Below, piece by piece: positions 22,495-33,714 of a stretch of DNA of 64,000 bases (position 1 is the stretch's first letter; every line of letters begins with the position of its first letter). Under the pieces are notes generated by a model. That model was not told the origin of the DNA and made no database searches. It saw nothing but the letters and a program-made list of their open reading frames with translations. The stretch lies in NCBI RefSeq assembly GCF_011397635.1, contig NC_064754.1, positions 34,898,043-34,962,042 on the forward strand, in the 5' to 3' direction. The translations under genes and the position numbers were made by a program. The DNA is from Epinephelus fuscoguttatus. Lineage: Eukaryota > Chordata > Actinopteri > Perciformes > Serranidae.

Positions 22495-23231
22495 CGGCCT
22501 AGAAGTGTCCATCTGACTTGCACCTCCCCAAAAATGTAACTACACGTCGAGACGACGAAGACCCAGCGCAGACCGAGAGGGCTGTGATTGGTTTACTTGG
22601 TAGCAACGCATTTCCGGTTCCGTATTTCCAGATTGCGCTATCCCTGCCATCTTTAAACATCTTCTGTTGTGATGTAGATGTTGCAGTATTAAGGCCCATT
22701 TATGCTTAACGTTCAATACGGATACGGATACGGCTGGAGCCATCTGTCCGTGCTCCGTGTTCATTTCTCTGTGACCGGAAAAGCCGGAAGCTAAGCGAAG
22801 AAACAACTAGAGACGACGATAACCATTCAGGAAAGGAAAGCAGCCTCCTACCGCTCTGGCGGTGAATTGCACCGCGACGAAATGGAGTGACGGAGAAGTT
22901 TGAAGCGTTCACAACGGCGTCACGGCAACGACGTAGGTACGTTGTAGGTACGCCGCAGGACCATAAATCAGGCTTAACAGTAGGTTCGTTCGAGATGAGC
23001 TAGGCCCGCGCAGATTTGATCACCGGCGTTCGGCGCACAATGCATGCCGGTTAGTTTTGTGTCCGACTTCTTCCCGACTTGCTCTGACGTATTACAAAAG
23101 TGGACAGCGATAAAGCTGCGAGAGCGAGGCGGCCGCAGTTTTAGTCTACGAAAACCAAACGAATTTTATTTTATAGCGATTATACACTTGTATATTATAT
23201 TAATATTAATGGGTAGAATATTCAGATTCAG

Positions 23232-23607
23232 GGCGGCACGGTGGCATGGTGGTTAGCACTGTCGCCTCACAGCAAGAGGGTTGCCGGTTCGATCCCGGGC
23301 GTGGGAGCCCTTCTGTGCGGAGTTTGCATGTTCTCCCCGTGTCAGCGTGGGTTCTCTCCGGGCACTCCGGCTTCCTCCCACAGTCCAAAGACATGCAGAT
23401 TGGGGACTAGGTTAATTGGTGACTCTAAATTGTCTGTAGGTGTGAATGTGAGCGTGAATGGTTGTTTGTCTCTATGTGTCAGCCCTGTGATAGTCTGGCG
23501 ACCTGTCCAGGGTGTACCCTGCCTCTCGCCCGATGTAGCTGGGATAGGCTCCAGCCCCCCCGCGACCCTCAAGAGGATGAAGCGGTTAGAAGATGAATGA
23601 ATGAATG
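23232..23607 (+). mobile_element. tRNA-headed SINE with 15-bp target duplication
   Basis: Flanked by AATATTCAGATTCAG at 23217-23231 and 23608-23622. The head carries an A-box-like TGGCATGGTGG (23242-23252) and a B box GGTTCGATCCC (23286-23296), so it would be transcribed by RNA polymerase III. The tail is a (GAAT)n repeat. The body has the familiar teleost GTCCAAAGACATGCAG segment. The element is non-coding. Confidence 0.8.
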
Positions 23608-23925
23608 AATATTCAGATTCAGATTCAGATTGACAATAAACCATGCCAAATATTACACACTGGCCCTTTAAGCACTTGCAAGCTAACGTCAGCTCATTAG
23701 CCACTAATGATTAGCGGTAAGGCTACTACTAACGTCAATGTTACTGTGACTTCATTAGCCACTTGCTTGAGGAATCCACCTTATTTTTCACGGAAACACG
23801 GAGGCAAAACAGAACGCAGCCAGCTTCCGTTTTTTTGTGCTACACTTCCGGTCCAGCACTCTTACCACTGTGTAAATGGGAATCGCCTTGTTGTTTACCT
23901 TGCTGAGTTTAGCTCTATGTATATA

Positions 23926-24630
23926 CAGGGCTGCCAACTTTTGACTTCAGCTTGGAGTGAGATTTGTTCAAAAACATGTAATTTAAAACAAATTTCCTGC
24001 ATTTCTACACCACTAACCTCTTGGATTAAGACAAGAAAGAGCAACCATGTATGATGTTAACCAAAAATGTAAAATTATATTACAAGATTTCAGCATTGAG
24101 GTAGTTACATACATAATCCAGACTAAAATCCATGGCCCCGAGTGCCTGTCGCTAGTGCTCATCTTAATGTGTCGGGGAGTGAGGTTTTACGCACAGCACT
24201 GTACCTGCTGGCTACCGCTACACATAGGCATGCCAACCTAAAAACCTATTATTGGGAATTGTGAGAAAGCGACAGAGACACAGAGCATTCCCGTAACCAT
24301 AGTAACTCACTCGCTCCTGCCTGTGTGCGCGCGGCATGAGAGGAGAGGAAGAGACGCTGACTGAGATTACTCGGAGCAGCATGCATGGGAATAAATTACA
24401 ATATAATAGATATCTGTATATTTCTTGCTTTCCCCCTGATGACCCGAATAACGTTTTGCTGCTCTGTCTTGTCTGTCCGTGCGACGTCAGTATCCTCTTT
24501 TCACACCACGACGTTATCAGTTATGAATTTAGTTTTCACTGCGTGAGAAAATGGACATGTGGCGTGAGAGCGTGTGAAAAGTGTCAGTTGCGTGAGTCTC
24601 ACGGTCAATGCGTGAAAGTTGGCAGCTCTG
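23926..24630. mobile_element. hAT element, 705 bp, nested
   Basis: The ends are CAGGGCTGCCAACTTT and the complement of CAGAGCTGCCAACTTT. GTATATA is repeated on both sides (23919-23925 and 24631-24637); an eighth base may be mutated. No transposase is seen. It lies inside the outer hAT element. Confidence 0.7.
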
Positions 24631-24868
24631 GTATATATCACATTTTTCACGTCACTATATCACCGTTTAGACTAATCTGATGTTTGTAAAGTCTATAAAC
24701 ACAATGACTGAACAAACATTAGTATTTTTTCTGTGTGTAATTGGTTAACATGGTTATCGTAGATTAGCTGGGCTAACTGTTAGCTGTTAGCCGTTAGCCG
24801 TGTCTGTAATAACTCACTAAACCCACAAAGTGGCCTGTGAAAAAATATTTTCTCCAGCGGATGTCTTA

Positions 24869-25093
24869 GTTACAACATGATTGAGCTAAATGGAGTAGTT
24901 TCATGTCGTATCCGACAACGGGAGGCTTTTAACGGATGACGATCCTGATGTTAGCTTTGCTGCTAGTGTTAACATTAGCTGTCCCTGTCAGCTGCAGCCA
25001 CTGATGCTTTCTAGACATTGTGATTTCCCAAAACTGAATAAATACCACACATAGCAACACAAAACTGCTTTGCTAGCTCAATCATGTTGTAAC
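24869..25093. repeat. Perfect 20-bp inverted repeat with 185-bp spacer
   Basis: GTTACAACATGATTGAGCTA at 24869-24888 is exactly inverted at 25074-25093. It could be the ends of a small MITE. No flanking duplication could be assigned. Confidence 0.6.
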
Positions 25094-26130
25094 GGCTGGA
25101 TGGTTGATGCGTACATGCTGATTCGGGTGCTATCAGAGCCGATCCGCGCATCACTATGGCTTAATGATCAACTCAGTCAATTAAAACAACCCGTCCTGTG
25201 TTAGGAGTGTGTGTTGCTGACAGAAAGAAAAGGGAAAAAAGATAGAAAAGCAGCGTACACCTCACATATTTATTTCTCACAGTGGCACACATGTTTGGCT
25301 GGCATGCAGAAGCACCGTCTGTGTGTCGAGGGTGCGAGCCGCAGCTTCAGCTGCTCAGGCAGAGAGGCTTAGCCCGGTGTGTTTTTTTTCACTGATTCGG
25401 TTCTGCAGGTTCTCTGCTGGTACACTGGAGACAGGGATCAAGCAGTTTGTCTCACTCGGGATAGATTGTGCTTTTTTGGTTCATAGTTTATGATTGACGT
25501 GCGATTTATTCGCGTTTAGAGGGAATAAATTTCCGTTATAACGGAAACGTGGGCACAGTTATCTATACAAAATACACAGACTAACTAACTAACTAACTGA
25601 TTGACTACCGTAAACAACTGAAAATTGAAAAAAAATTAGCTCGCACCGTTAGCTCCAGTAAGGGAAAGCATGAGGGAAAGTGGCTGACCGGAAGTCACGC
25701 ACAAAAAAAAACGGAAGTTGATCGCTATTTACTTCCGTGTTTGAAAATAAGGTGGATACTTTAAGCATTCAGCTAGAGTTAATGTCAGTTAATGTTGCTC
25801 CCATCTTAGAGAAAGTTGGAAAGAAAGACTCAAAGTGTTTGGGGGAATGAATAAGCAACATAATTGAATATATTGGCCTATCTTTTCTTTTAATGTTTAG
25901 TGTGCAGCTGCACAAACCACTCACTGTTTACCAACCAGGCATATATTCATATACTGTATATTTATGTTTTCCAATTTTCAGATTTGTGCAGTTTGTGATG
26001 TTACAGTTGCATTTTTTATATTTTGGCTGTTTGCTGTGTTTAAAATGTCATTAGATCGAGGCAGGCTGTAATGTTAGGTGCTATTATGGTTATGCCATAA
26101 CGGTTTCACAATCAACAGCTATTTGATTAA
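25094..26130. other. Non-coding interior of the outer hAT element
   Basis: No gene or clear insertion is recognised. The stretch is AT-rich and contains (ACTA)n near 25580 and an A-rich run near 25700. Confidence 0.5.
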
Positions 26131-26334
26131 TATATTGTGAAAGCCCAGTTTGTCAAATATATGTATCTCCTCTTTTTAGAAGCACTTCTGACGTATTTGT
26201 CCCCCACCTCTGCAAATCCTGGGCCTACTAATGTAACTGCAGCCAGCTCACCCACCTTAGCACCAAGTGATGCAGCCTCAAGTGCAGTGCATTTGGTGCC
26301 AGCCAAATTGGTCAGGCACGGCCCTGCTTTTAAA

Positions 26335-27230
26335 ATTTCATATTACCTATTAAGGATTTTTTTAAAATTGACATTTCTACTCTGATGAAATTATGAATGT
26401 GTTATAATGTAATTTGAAGTGACTTAACCTTTTTAGAAACAGTTTGTCAGAAAGAGTGTAGTTAAATCATATGAACCTTTGAAAGATCATAAAAAAAGAC
26501 AGGTCAAAGATGTTAAAGATGTCAGCTATTGGGGCACCAACAGTCATGAAGGCAGACATGAAGAGAAATAAAGTTCAATGATGATTAAAAAAGCTAAAAT
26601 AATGAACGGCTTTGGATCTATGAAAAGACAGTGGTCTTAAAACTTGGCCACCAAACTCCAAGACAACAACTGAAACACTGATTATAAACAAGCTGCTCAT
26701 AAAGTGGTTCATTAACACAGACACAAACAGATAAGCCTCGACAAACACACACATTCATTTACTGCTGGTTTCACTGCTTCGATCACTGAGAATCATTACA
26801 AGATTGTGATAATATTATTGCTACTCTGATTCAGTTCCTGCAGGTTGTAATTCGAATAATACTTATTCTACAGTATATAAATGTATCCATAAATTAAATT
26901 AAATTAAAGTTAACTTTTACCTAATTAAAGCACCTATAAATAAGTTATGGATGTGTGTGCGTCCTGATGACCTTGTGATGTTTTTACTTGATATGAATCT
27001 ATGGAGGAAATCGTCTTGAGTGTGCAAGTCATAGCAGAGGCAAAATGAAGAAATGTAAGAGATAGTAAGGTGGCTGAAGGGCGGAGGTGATAACTCTGTT
27101 TTGCTGGGGTAATCAGAAACAGAGAAGAAGAAGAAGCAGTTCAGCACAGTTCTCAGAAGACACTGTTACACATCTTTGTCATATTTTGGTGTTAAATATT
27201 TTGAGTTTTGTCTTCAAAGAGGAGGCTGAG
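26335..27230. other. Upstream flank of lectin gene E
   Basis: The stretch is AT-rich with no supported coding region. The promoter of gene E must lie here, but no TATA box or CpG-rich core can be assigned with confidence. A poly-GAAGAA tract precedes the first exon near 27120. Confidence 0.4.
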
Positions 27231-30200
27231 ATGACTTTGGACCATGACAGCATGCCTGATGCTTCATCCAGGAGTAAGTCATTTTCAGTAACAGAGCGTG
27301 AGTTTGGAGGGCATCATTTTTATCAGAGTCAGGTGTGGGGGTTTGATTCAGAAAATATCATAATTAGGCAACAAGCTACATATGAAGTTAATTTTTAATC
27401 TACTTAATGAGGAGAGGGTGTACAAGAAGTGAAATGAAAGCAGATCAGAGAACACAGTATCACACCTGACTGCCTAATAATAATTATGGTGGTTTTGCAT
27501 GTTTGATTTTCTGCACACAGAGGACAGACTCTTCAGACTGGTTGCTCTGAGCTTTGGACTCCTGTGTATCCTACAAGCTGCTGCCAACATTTCCCTGCGT
27601 CTTGCTCTCTGTGAGTGATCTTACATTTCTCTCTAATTTCACCCTGAGACTTAAATTCACCATCTCAACATTATAAGACCTAAGCTTGGAACTACAAACA
27701 CACTTACCAGCTATGATGATTATGTGACATATAGTGTGGAACCAACTTAGTTTCAGGAGTAATGAATTGCAGATGAAATGAACACAGCCCCACACCAAAT
27801 GTACACACTCATACTGTATGGTGTGTACATAAACTAGAATTAACACAAGAGTAGGTGTCTTTTCCCATGACACCCTAACCTCAGTGTTGACCCGCAGGCT
27901 GGTGTCATATGGGACTGTAGGTACCTAAGGAATCCAGTGTTATCGACCATATCACGCCACCTTCTTGGCAAAGAGGAAGATGGGCGTGACCATTTTCACG
28001 GGGGTCCCTTGACCTCTCACCTCAGGATATCTGAATGAAAATGGGAGTTGTGGGTACTCACGAGTCTCCTCTTTACAGACATGCTCCCTTTATATTGATA
28101 TGATGCAGTTTGGGGCAAAAATCATGCAGTATAAACATGTTATGTTCTGCCTAATTTCTGCATCCTGGGTCCCTAAACAGTCTTGGTATTGAATAAATTG
28201 GGTATGAATGGAAATCTGAGAGTCTCTTTTATTCAGTGAGCTCAGGTTTATTCATGTGTGATGAGACACCCAACTAAACACAGCATTTATTACAGATTTT
28301 TAACTAGAAAAACTCGGCACACAGTGCTGAGCTGCATCTCAAATTCATCATCATGTTCCCTGCTTGAGAAAGATGTATACCACTTATATGAGGCATATAC
28401 TGTTGACCTGCAATCTCCCCAAAAAGATCCTTTGTCCTCCACCTAAAAAAGACAAAAATGTGTCCCGGAGGGTTAACTACAGTAGGACAAACGTATCTTT
28501 ATGCTCTTACAGATGCAAAGATGCCAGATTATGAGGCCATTATCAAAAATCTGACTGAAGAGGGAGAAGATTTGAAGAGGAAGATGATCACCTTTGGTGA
28601 GTACGAGGAAGAAACCGAAAACATTCTCATTAACATGGGAATAAAAAGATACATTATAAAAATGTTTTTCTACCTCCTGTTAGGCCAACATGTTTTTTTT
28701 TATATTCTTATACTACTTCGTATGTGAAGTTTATTAGCATCATTTTTATTTATCATTATTATTATTTTGCTTTCTTCAACAGATAATTACTCCCAACAAG
28801 GATGGGTGTATTTCTCCCACAGTTTTTATTACATTTCTTCTATTAACAAGTCCTGGCAAGACAGTAGAGACGACTGTCTGCAAAGAGGTGCAGACCTGAT
28901 CATTATCAACAGCAGAGAAGAACAGGTGAGTAATTTGGCTGTGAGAGAAAAAGGGGAAGTAAAATCAAAGATCACTGAGGTGGAGAGTGGCTAAAATTGT
29001 AATTAGGGTCCGGGCAGCTAAGCTGCCAGGACACTATTGTAATCCTAGGTCTTCTTCTTCTTCTTCTTCTTCTTCTTCTTCTTCTTCTTCCAAGGAAATC
29101 ATACTTCCCATGGGTGAAAACTCACCAAACTTTGCACAAAGGCCCACTCTCATGCCAGATATCGTCAGCTGTAAACTCAAGCCAATAGTCCTGATGATGG
29201 TGCGACAGCAAGTGTCTAAAGTTCAAAACTTTGAAAATTCATAACAAATCAACCATACAACTTCACAACTTTCATCAAACTGTAGCCCCAATACTGAAGA
29301 AACTTTTGTACATTTAAACCTATTAAAAATTATGAAGTTCATCACTCTGTTTTTTTCAAAAACTGTAAAACTTCTTAAACCTATCTCCTCCCACAATTTT
29401 TGCTCAATTGACACCAGACTTGCTACAGAGCATCTTCAGACTGTCCTACAAAAAATATGTTTCTCTGATTTTTGATTTATAAAAAATAGAGCCTACAGTG
29501 CATCAAAATGTTTGACAGTAAACGGTGCTGTAAACATATACATGCAAATTCTTGCTAAATAAATCTTCAGTGTCCATGAAAAAATGACAAAATTCTAGAG
29601 TCATGGTAGATGATGTGTGGCAAATTTCAGAATTTTATCTCAAAAACTGAATTTTTGACAGTATTTTGAATTTTGCTCTAATGTGAACAATTGGAGTCAA
29701 TGTAAAAATGGCAATTTTAAACATCGGTTTTTCACTTATGGAGCAAATCAATCATTTTTACAAACAAATTACCAACATCTCCATGCTGTCTAGATGCAAT
29801 ATGTGTATTTTCAGATTTTTGTCTTAATAACTGAATTTTTTACAGTGGTTTCAAATCTGCCTTTCCATGCACAGATGGCTGCTTTCCTACACAACAGTGA
29901 ATGGCTGACTCAATTTGTGAAACCACTGCTGAGTTGCTACTTACTAATTAGTTCAGAGCGGCAGATGACCGTCTTGGGTTCCAGAGGTTGTGGATTCAAG
30001 CCTCAACTGGTGCAGAATCCACATTGTAATGCAAACATCTTCTTGTGCTCCAGCTTATTGCTTAAAAATGCCTGAGCGTGACTGATCACTGTGCAGCATC
30101 TTCAAGTCTTTTTTCTGCTAGAAAATCTGCCTTCTCATGCTTGAAAATAAACCAAACTTTGCACAAAGATCCAGATACTTCAGTGTGAAACCATCTGAGG

Positions 30201-31286
30201 CTTCTCACTTTGCACATAGCTCAACTAGTTAAACATCAGTTTTTCACTGATGAAGCAAATCAATCATTGATAAAATAAATTCCATGCAAGGACGGCTGCT
30301 AAACCTGCACGTCTGGCTTAGTCAATTTGTGAAGCTACATCTAAATTGTCACTGACTAATTAGCTCAGTGAGATGGAAATTGATTCTTAGTCTCAGAGGT
30401 TGTGAGTTCAAGTCTCAGCTGATGCAAAAGGCAGATTGTGTTGCTAAATTCCTAAATGTCTTCTAATTCTTCTGCTTGTTGGTCAGAATTGCCTAAAAAT
30501 GCCCGGACCTGACCCATCGCTGTGCAGCAGCTATAATATTCATTTATGTTTTATATTATTTTTTTTTCTCTCTCTTTCTCTCACTGTAAACAAGGAATTT
30601 GCAAGAAAGTTCAAAGGGCTCAGGTGGATTGGACTGACTGACAGTGAGACAGAGGGGACATGGACATGGGTGGATGGGACTACACTGAACACAAGGTTCA
30701 TAAATTCCTTTTTTATTAAAGATAATGATTAATATGTAGTATTGCTATATATTAAGGAACTAGTCTTCCTACTACTGCCACCAGTACTTCAGCTGGTGGC
30801 AGTACTGAGTGCACTGCTGCTGAGCAGCACTCCAGTAGGTGAGTGAGGAGGAAGTCCTGCACCACCTTTGATTTTATGTGTTGCAGAGGTGGAAATTATG
30901 AATCACTCAGCTTCTTCTAGGTGTTTTATTCAGGGCTGATCAAAGATTTGAACAGTTTAACTTTCTTTAGGCCAAGCTGTTGCACCACTGTTCAAATAAA
31001 CTTTAGTACACCTTGGGTCACCAAAAAACTAAAATTATTTTTTGTAATGCTGAAACACTCAGGCGACACGCCAAGACTTCACTCCAGCTTCTTTGGTTGT
31101 GTTTCCTGCTAAGAACATTCTTTGATGTTTGTTTTCAGCTACTGGAACGCTGGGGAGCCCAACAGCTATCAAGGCATTGATGAAGACTGTGGAGAAATAA
31201 GGCTTTATGACAGGGAATACAACTGGAATGATTCACCATGTAAAAAGCTAAACTTCTGGATCTGTGAGAAGGTGGTGGCTCCATGA
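27231..31286 (+). CDS. C-type lectin-like type II receptor, gene E (6 exons, 202 aa, inverted)
   Basis: A probable membrane glycan receptor, and the only cluster member on the plus strand. The exons are 27231-27273, 27521-27610, 28513-28596, 28783-28925, 30595-30695 and 31139-31286. They sum to 609 nt, all with GT-AG sites and matching phases. Residues 1-18 are a short cytoplasmic tail without Tyr. About 20-44 are the signal anchor ([15 protein letters not shown]). 45-72 are the neck ([13 protein letters not shown]). 74-202 are the lectin domain, with [35 protein letters not shown] and FWICE. EPN/WND predicts mannose-type Ca2+ sites. The first fold Cys is Phe (SHSFYY). The lectin-exon donor is GTGAGT, unlike genes A-C. 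AATAAA at 31397-31402 may end the transcript. Confidence 0.9.
29005..30531. mobile_element. Dispersed repeat in gene E intron, inverted GGTCCGGGCA ends
   Basis: The block starts AGGGTCCGGGCAGCTAAGC and ends near GCCCGGACCTGACC, giving short inverted ends. It contains a (CTT)n tract (29050-29090) and partial internal repeats (AAAATGCC-GA-TGA at 30065 and 30495). No coding sequence is credible. It may be Helentron-like, but the class is uncertain. Confidence 0.5.
29050..29090. repeat. (CTT)n microsatellite
   Basis: About 14 TTC/CTT units lie within the intronic repeat of gene E. Confidence 0.9.
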
Positions 31287-33130
31287 CTCAGCATCCAAAT
31301 CTGCCCTAGACTGGCAATCGATAAGCTGCAGGGGAAGCATCTCATCGTCATGTACGAACACCTACATGTCACCACAGGAAAAACACAGGTGTCAATAATA
31401 AAATGAATGATGGCTAAAGTCCATGTAACTGCTTCACTTTCAGGGTCCTGGTGTGTTGGCTCACTGTCACAGTGTCACCATTTGTTGGGACACTTGAATA
31501 GAACAGAGCCATTCGTGTTACACCGTGCTTTCCTGACAAGTCAAAATGTCTGCTATTGTTCAAAAAATTAGTGAAGACAGAAATATATCATTAATTTATT
31601 GATCGATTCATTACTAAATTAATTATTTTGTCAGTAGTCATCATTATCATCTTTATATAACACCTGATTATATTGCAATCGTCACAGTTTCAACTCTGCA
31701 ATCACTTCTGACATCATCAGGTCTTCAAAGTGTATATAATCACATCAGAGTGCAGATACTTTTCATTTGGTTACTTGTCTAACCTTCCGTAGATGCTTTA
31801 ATGACTCATCAGCAGTGTCAAGAGGAGCTTTTGTAAATCTATGATTGCTTTACTCACTGCTTTGTGTACAGCACAACACATTGTGTATTTATGAATAAAT
31901 TGGATCCATTTTATGATAGGTTAGAAGTTGATTTTGCATTTTAACGGGGCCATCGTACATTCATTTGCATATGTGACATGCTGTAAACCCAGATTTATAT
32001 TATAATTGGCTATTTCAGGATATTCAGAAAATAAATCAAAACCTGTTTATCCTGAAATCGCCAATTTTGCTTTATTATAAGCTTTGAAGCATCAGCTACT
32101 AAAACAATGTAGATATTGGATTTCTGAGCTATGCACAGTTTGCAAAATTGTTTTAAATACTGTCACTCCACTGTTACAACTGTGTACTCCACTGTTCCCA
32201 GTGTACAGACATAGTTGTCACATATGCCAGGGATGGTTGTAACATGCCTATAAATATACATAATTAATCAAACAAATACTCACAATGAAAAGATTATTTA
32301 TCGTTCACGTTACTGTGACTATTCATTCATTGGTCACAAAATAAATGACAACACACAGATGTAGCTTACATGATACAAAGTAGCTGGTCTGTGTTAAAGT
32401 GTAGACCTAGCTTACACTAAGTAGCAAGCTTGTGCGCAGGAGTGTAATGTGTGTTGCTTGGCAACAGTACTGTTCCAGTTGCTGGACTATGTGTGTTGGT
32501 GGAGCTAAATATATCATTAAATAAACAAACAAATCACAACCTGTTGCGGCTTTTTATCGTTAATAAATGGTGCTTGTAGAATTGTTGTATAAAAGCAATA
32601 TCACACTGGAGGTTGTGCTGTTATACTGAATATTATCAGCACAGTTATAATTATCTTTGGCACAGATTTTTTTTCCCCATCTGTGCCATCCTCAGGAAAT
32701 GTTCTGCCTCTTGCTGTTTTTTTCCTGTTATCACCTGCTTTTCCACTGACTTAGCATGCAACTGATCATCATTAACTTGGCGTGTAATCAAGTCTGTTCA
32801 GGCCTTCAGGTTTTTTAAATATAAATGGAGGTACTTGGTTCAGAGATGGTTGTAACAAGGCGTTAAAACTGTTCCAGTATCCCCAGCCATATCTCCACCT
32901 ACTGTAAACTACCCTGACTGTTAGTTTAACAAATGTTTATTATTTTTATTTTTAGCTTTAAAGACGCTGATTCTGATGAGACCTGTTTGGACTCCTTGAC
33001 ATTTGATCTCAGCACAGTAACCAAAGTCCAAATTTTACCAAAAACAAACAAACAAACAAACAAACAACAACAACAAAACAAACAAAGAAAAAAAGAACAT
33101 GTACCTTCAGTGTTCAGAGAAACAGATAAC
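31287..33130. other. Intergenic region downstream of gene E
   Basis: No gene is supported. A segment at about 32575-32640 with TTGTATAAAAGCAATATCAC matches, in inverse orientation, sequence near 37455 in the gene B intron insertion. The stretch is otherwise AT-rich with AAAC repeats at 33045-33090 just before duplication unit 2 begins. Confidence 0.5.
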
Positions 33131-33714
33131 AAAATGATGTCTAAAAGCCATCATCCCTTAATGAATTCCCTGAATAAATGTGATTTCTCGTGTCAAAGTA
33201 TAGAAAAGAAGGAGATCTAGCCTAAGAAATAGAGACTGATGAAGTCAGGTTTTTTGTTTTGTTGTTGTTGTTGATACTAGGTGTGTGTTTTTAAAATGAC
33301 ACAGCAACATCAGAAGGAGGTGCTTACTGCCATAGGTTTATAATGTAATATAATATATTGCTTATATGTGTCCTCGTCTAAACACCAGGTCGACATCCAA
33401 CTTCTTTTCTAGTGTTAGTGAGTTCCATTATTAAAGTATCATGTTCATCACCCTCAGTGACAAACCTGCACTTCCTCTGATTTCCTCAGGCAGCGCACTT
33501 TTTGCTGCTGTGTTGATGTTATCACAAGAAATTTGGAAACATGCTGATTTGTATCTCATAACTGTGAAAGACTGTAAAGTTCAGTCTGCAATCAGGTATC
33601 CTGCATGTAGAGAATCATGACCTTTTAATGTACACTTCTGTGGTTGGGAAACAAATGTTTTTTCTTGAGAAATTGGTCTCATTATCACAGTCATCAAATG
33701 CTCCCCCGCATCTC

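Larger units (their letters stand above)
17278..22513 (-). mobile_element. Nearly complete L1/Tx1-type LINE (5.2 kb)
   Basis: Flanked by the 16-bp target duplication TGACTTGCACCTCCCC (17262-17277 and 22514-22529). It has a poly(A) tail (the T run at 17279-17297), a 5' UTR of about 140 bp, ORF1 and ORF2. Because the 5' end reaches the target duplication, it is probably full length. An AAGATGGCTGCC motif sits at +20 to +32. The poly(A) signal overlaps the ORF2 stop codon. Confidence 0.9.
17169..22973. mobile_element. TTAA-flanked DNA transposon split by an L1
   Basis: A perfect 20-bp terminal inverted repeat starting GCCTGATTTATGGTCC lies at both ends, flanked by TTAA (17165-17168 and 22974-22977). 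The native element is only about 550 bp (17169-17277 plus 22530-22973) with GTAGC/GACG-rich subterminal repeats and no transposase. TTAA suggests piggyBac-type integration, but a TWA-type Harbinger element is an alternative because TTAA is palindromic. Confidence 0.75.
15845..26326 (+). mobile_element. Outer hAT element (10.5 kb including nested insertions)
   Basis: It is flanked by CTTTTAAA at 15837-15844 and 26327-26334. The terminal inverted repeat CAGGGCCGTGCC is perfect over 12 bp at both ends. Just inside the left end lies a hAT-type first coding exon (16200-16277). Just inside the right end lies a degenerate stretch with LLTYLSP, as found early in hAT exon 2. The centre is filled with later insertions at 17169-22973, 23232-23607 and 23926-24630. 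The original element therefore lost most of its transposase. Confidence 0.8.

Noticed and set aside
23232-23300. A tRNA gene
   Set aside because: A- and B-box-like motifs are present, but no cloverleaf follows; target duplications and tail show a SINE.
16350-23670. A further nested element with AGGGCCAGTGTGTAA-like ends
   Set aside because: Similar inverted ends occur near 16352 and 23660, but no matching target duplication could be read, so it is not listed as a feature.
30499-30732. 77-codon frame starting MPGPDPS
   Set aside because: It reads through an intronic repeat into the real lectin exon; only 30595-30695 is supported, by splice sites and homology.
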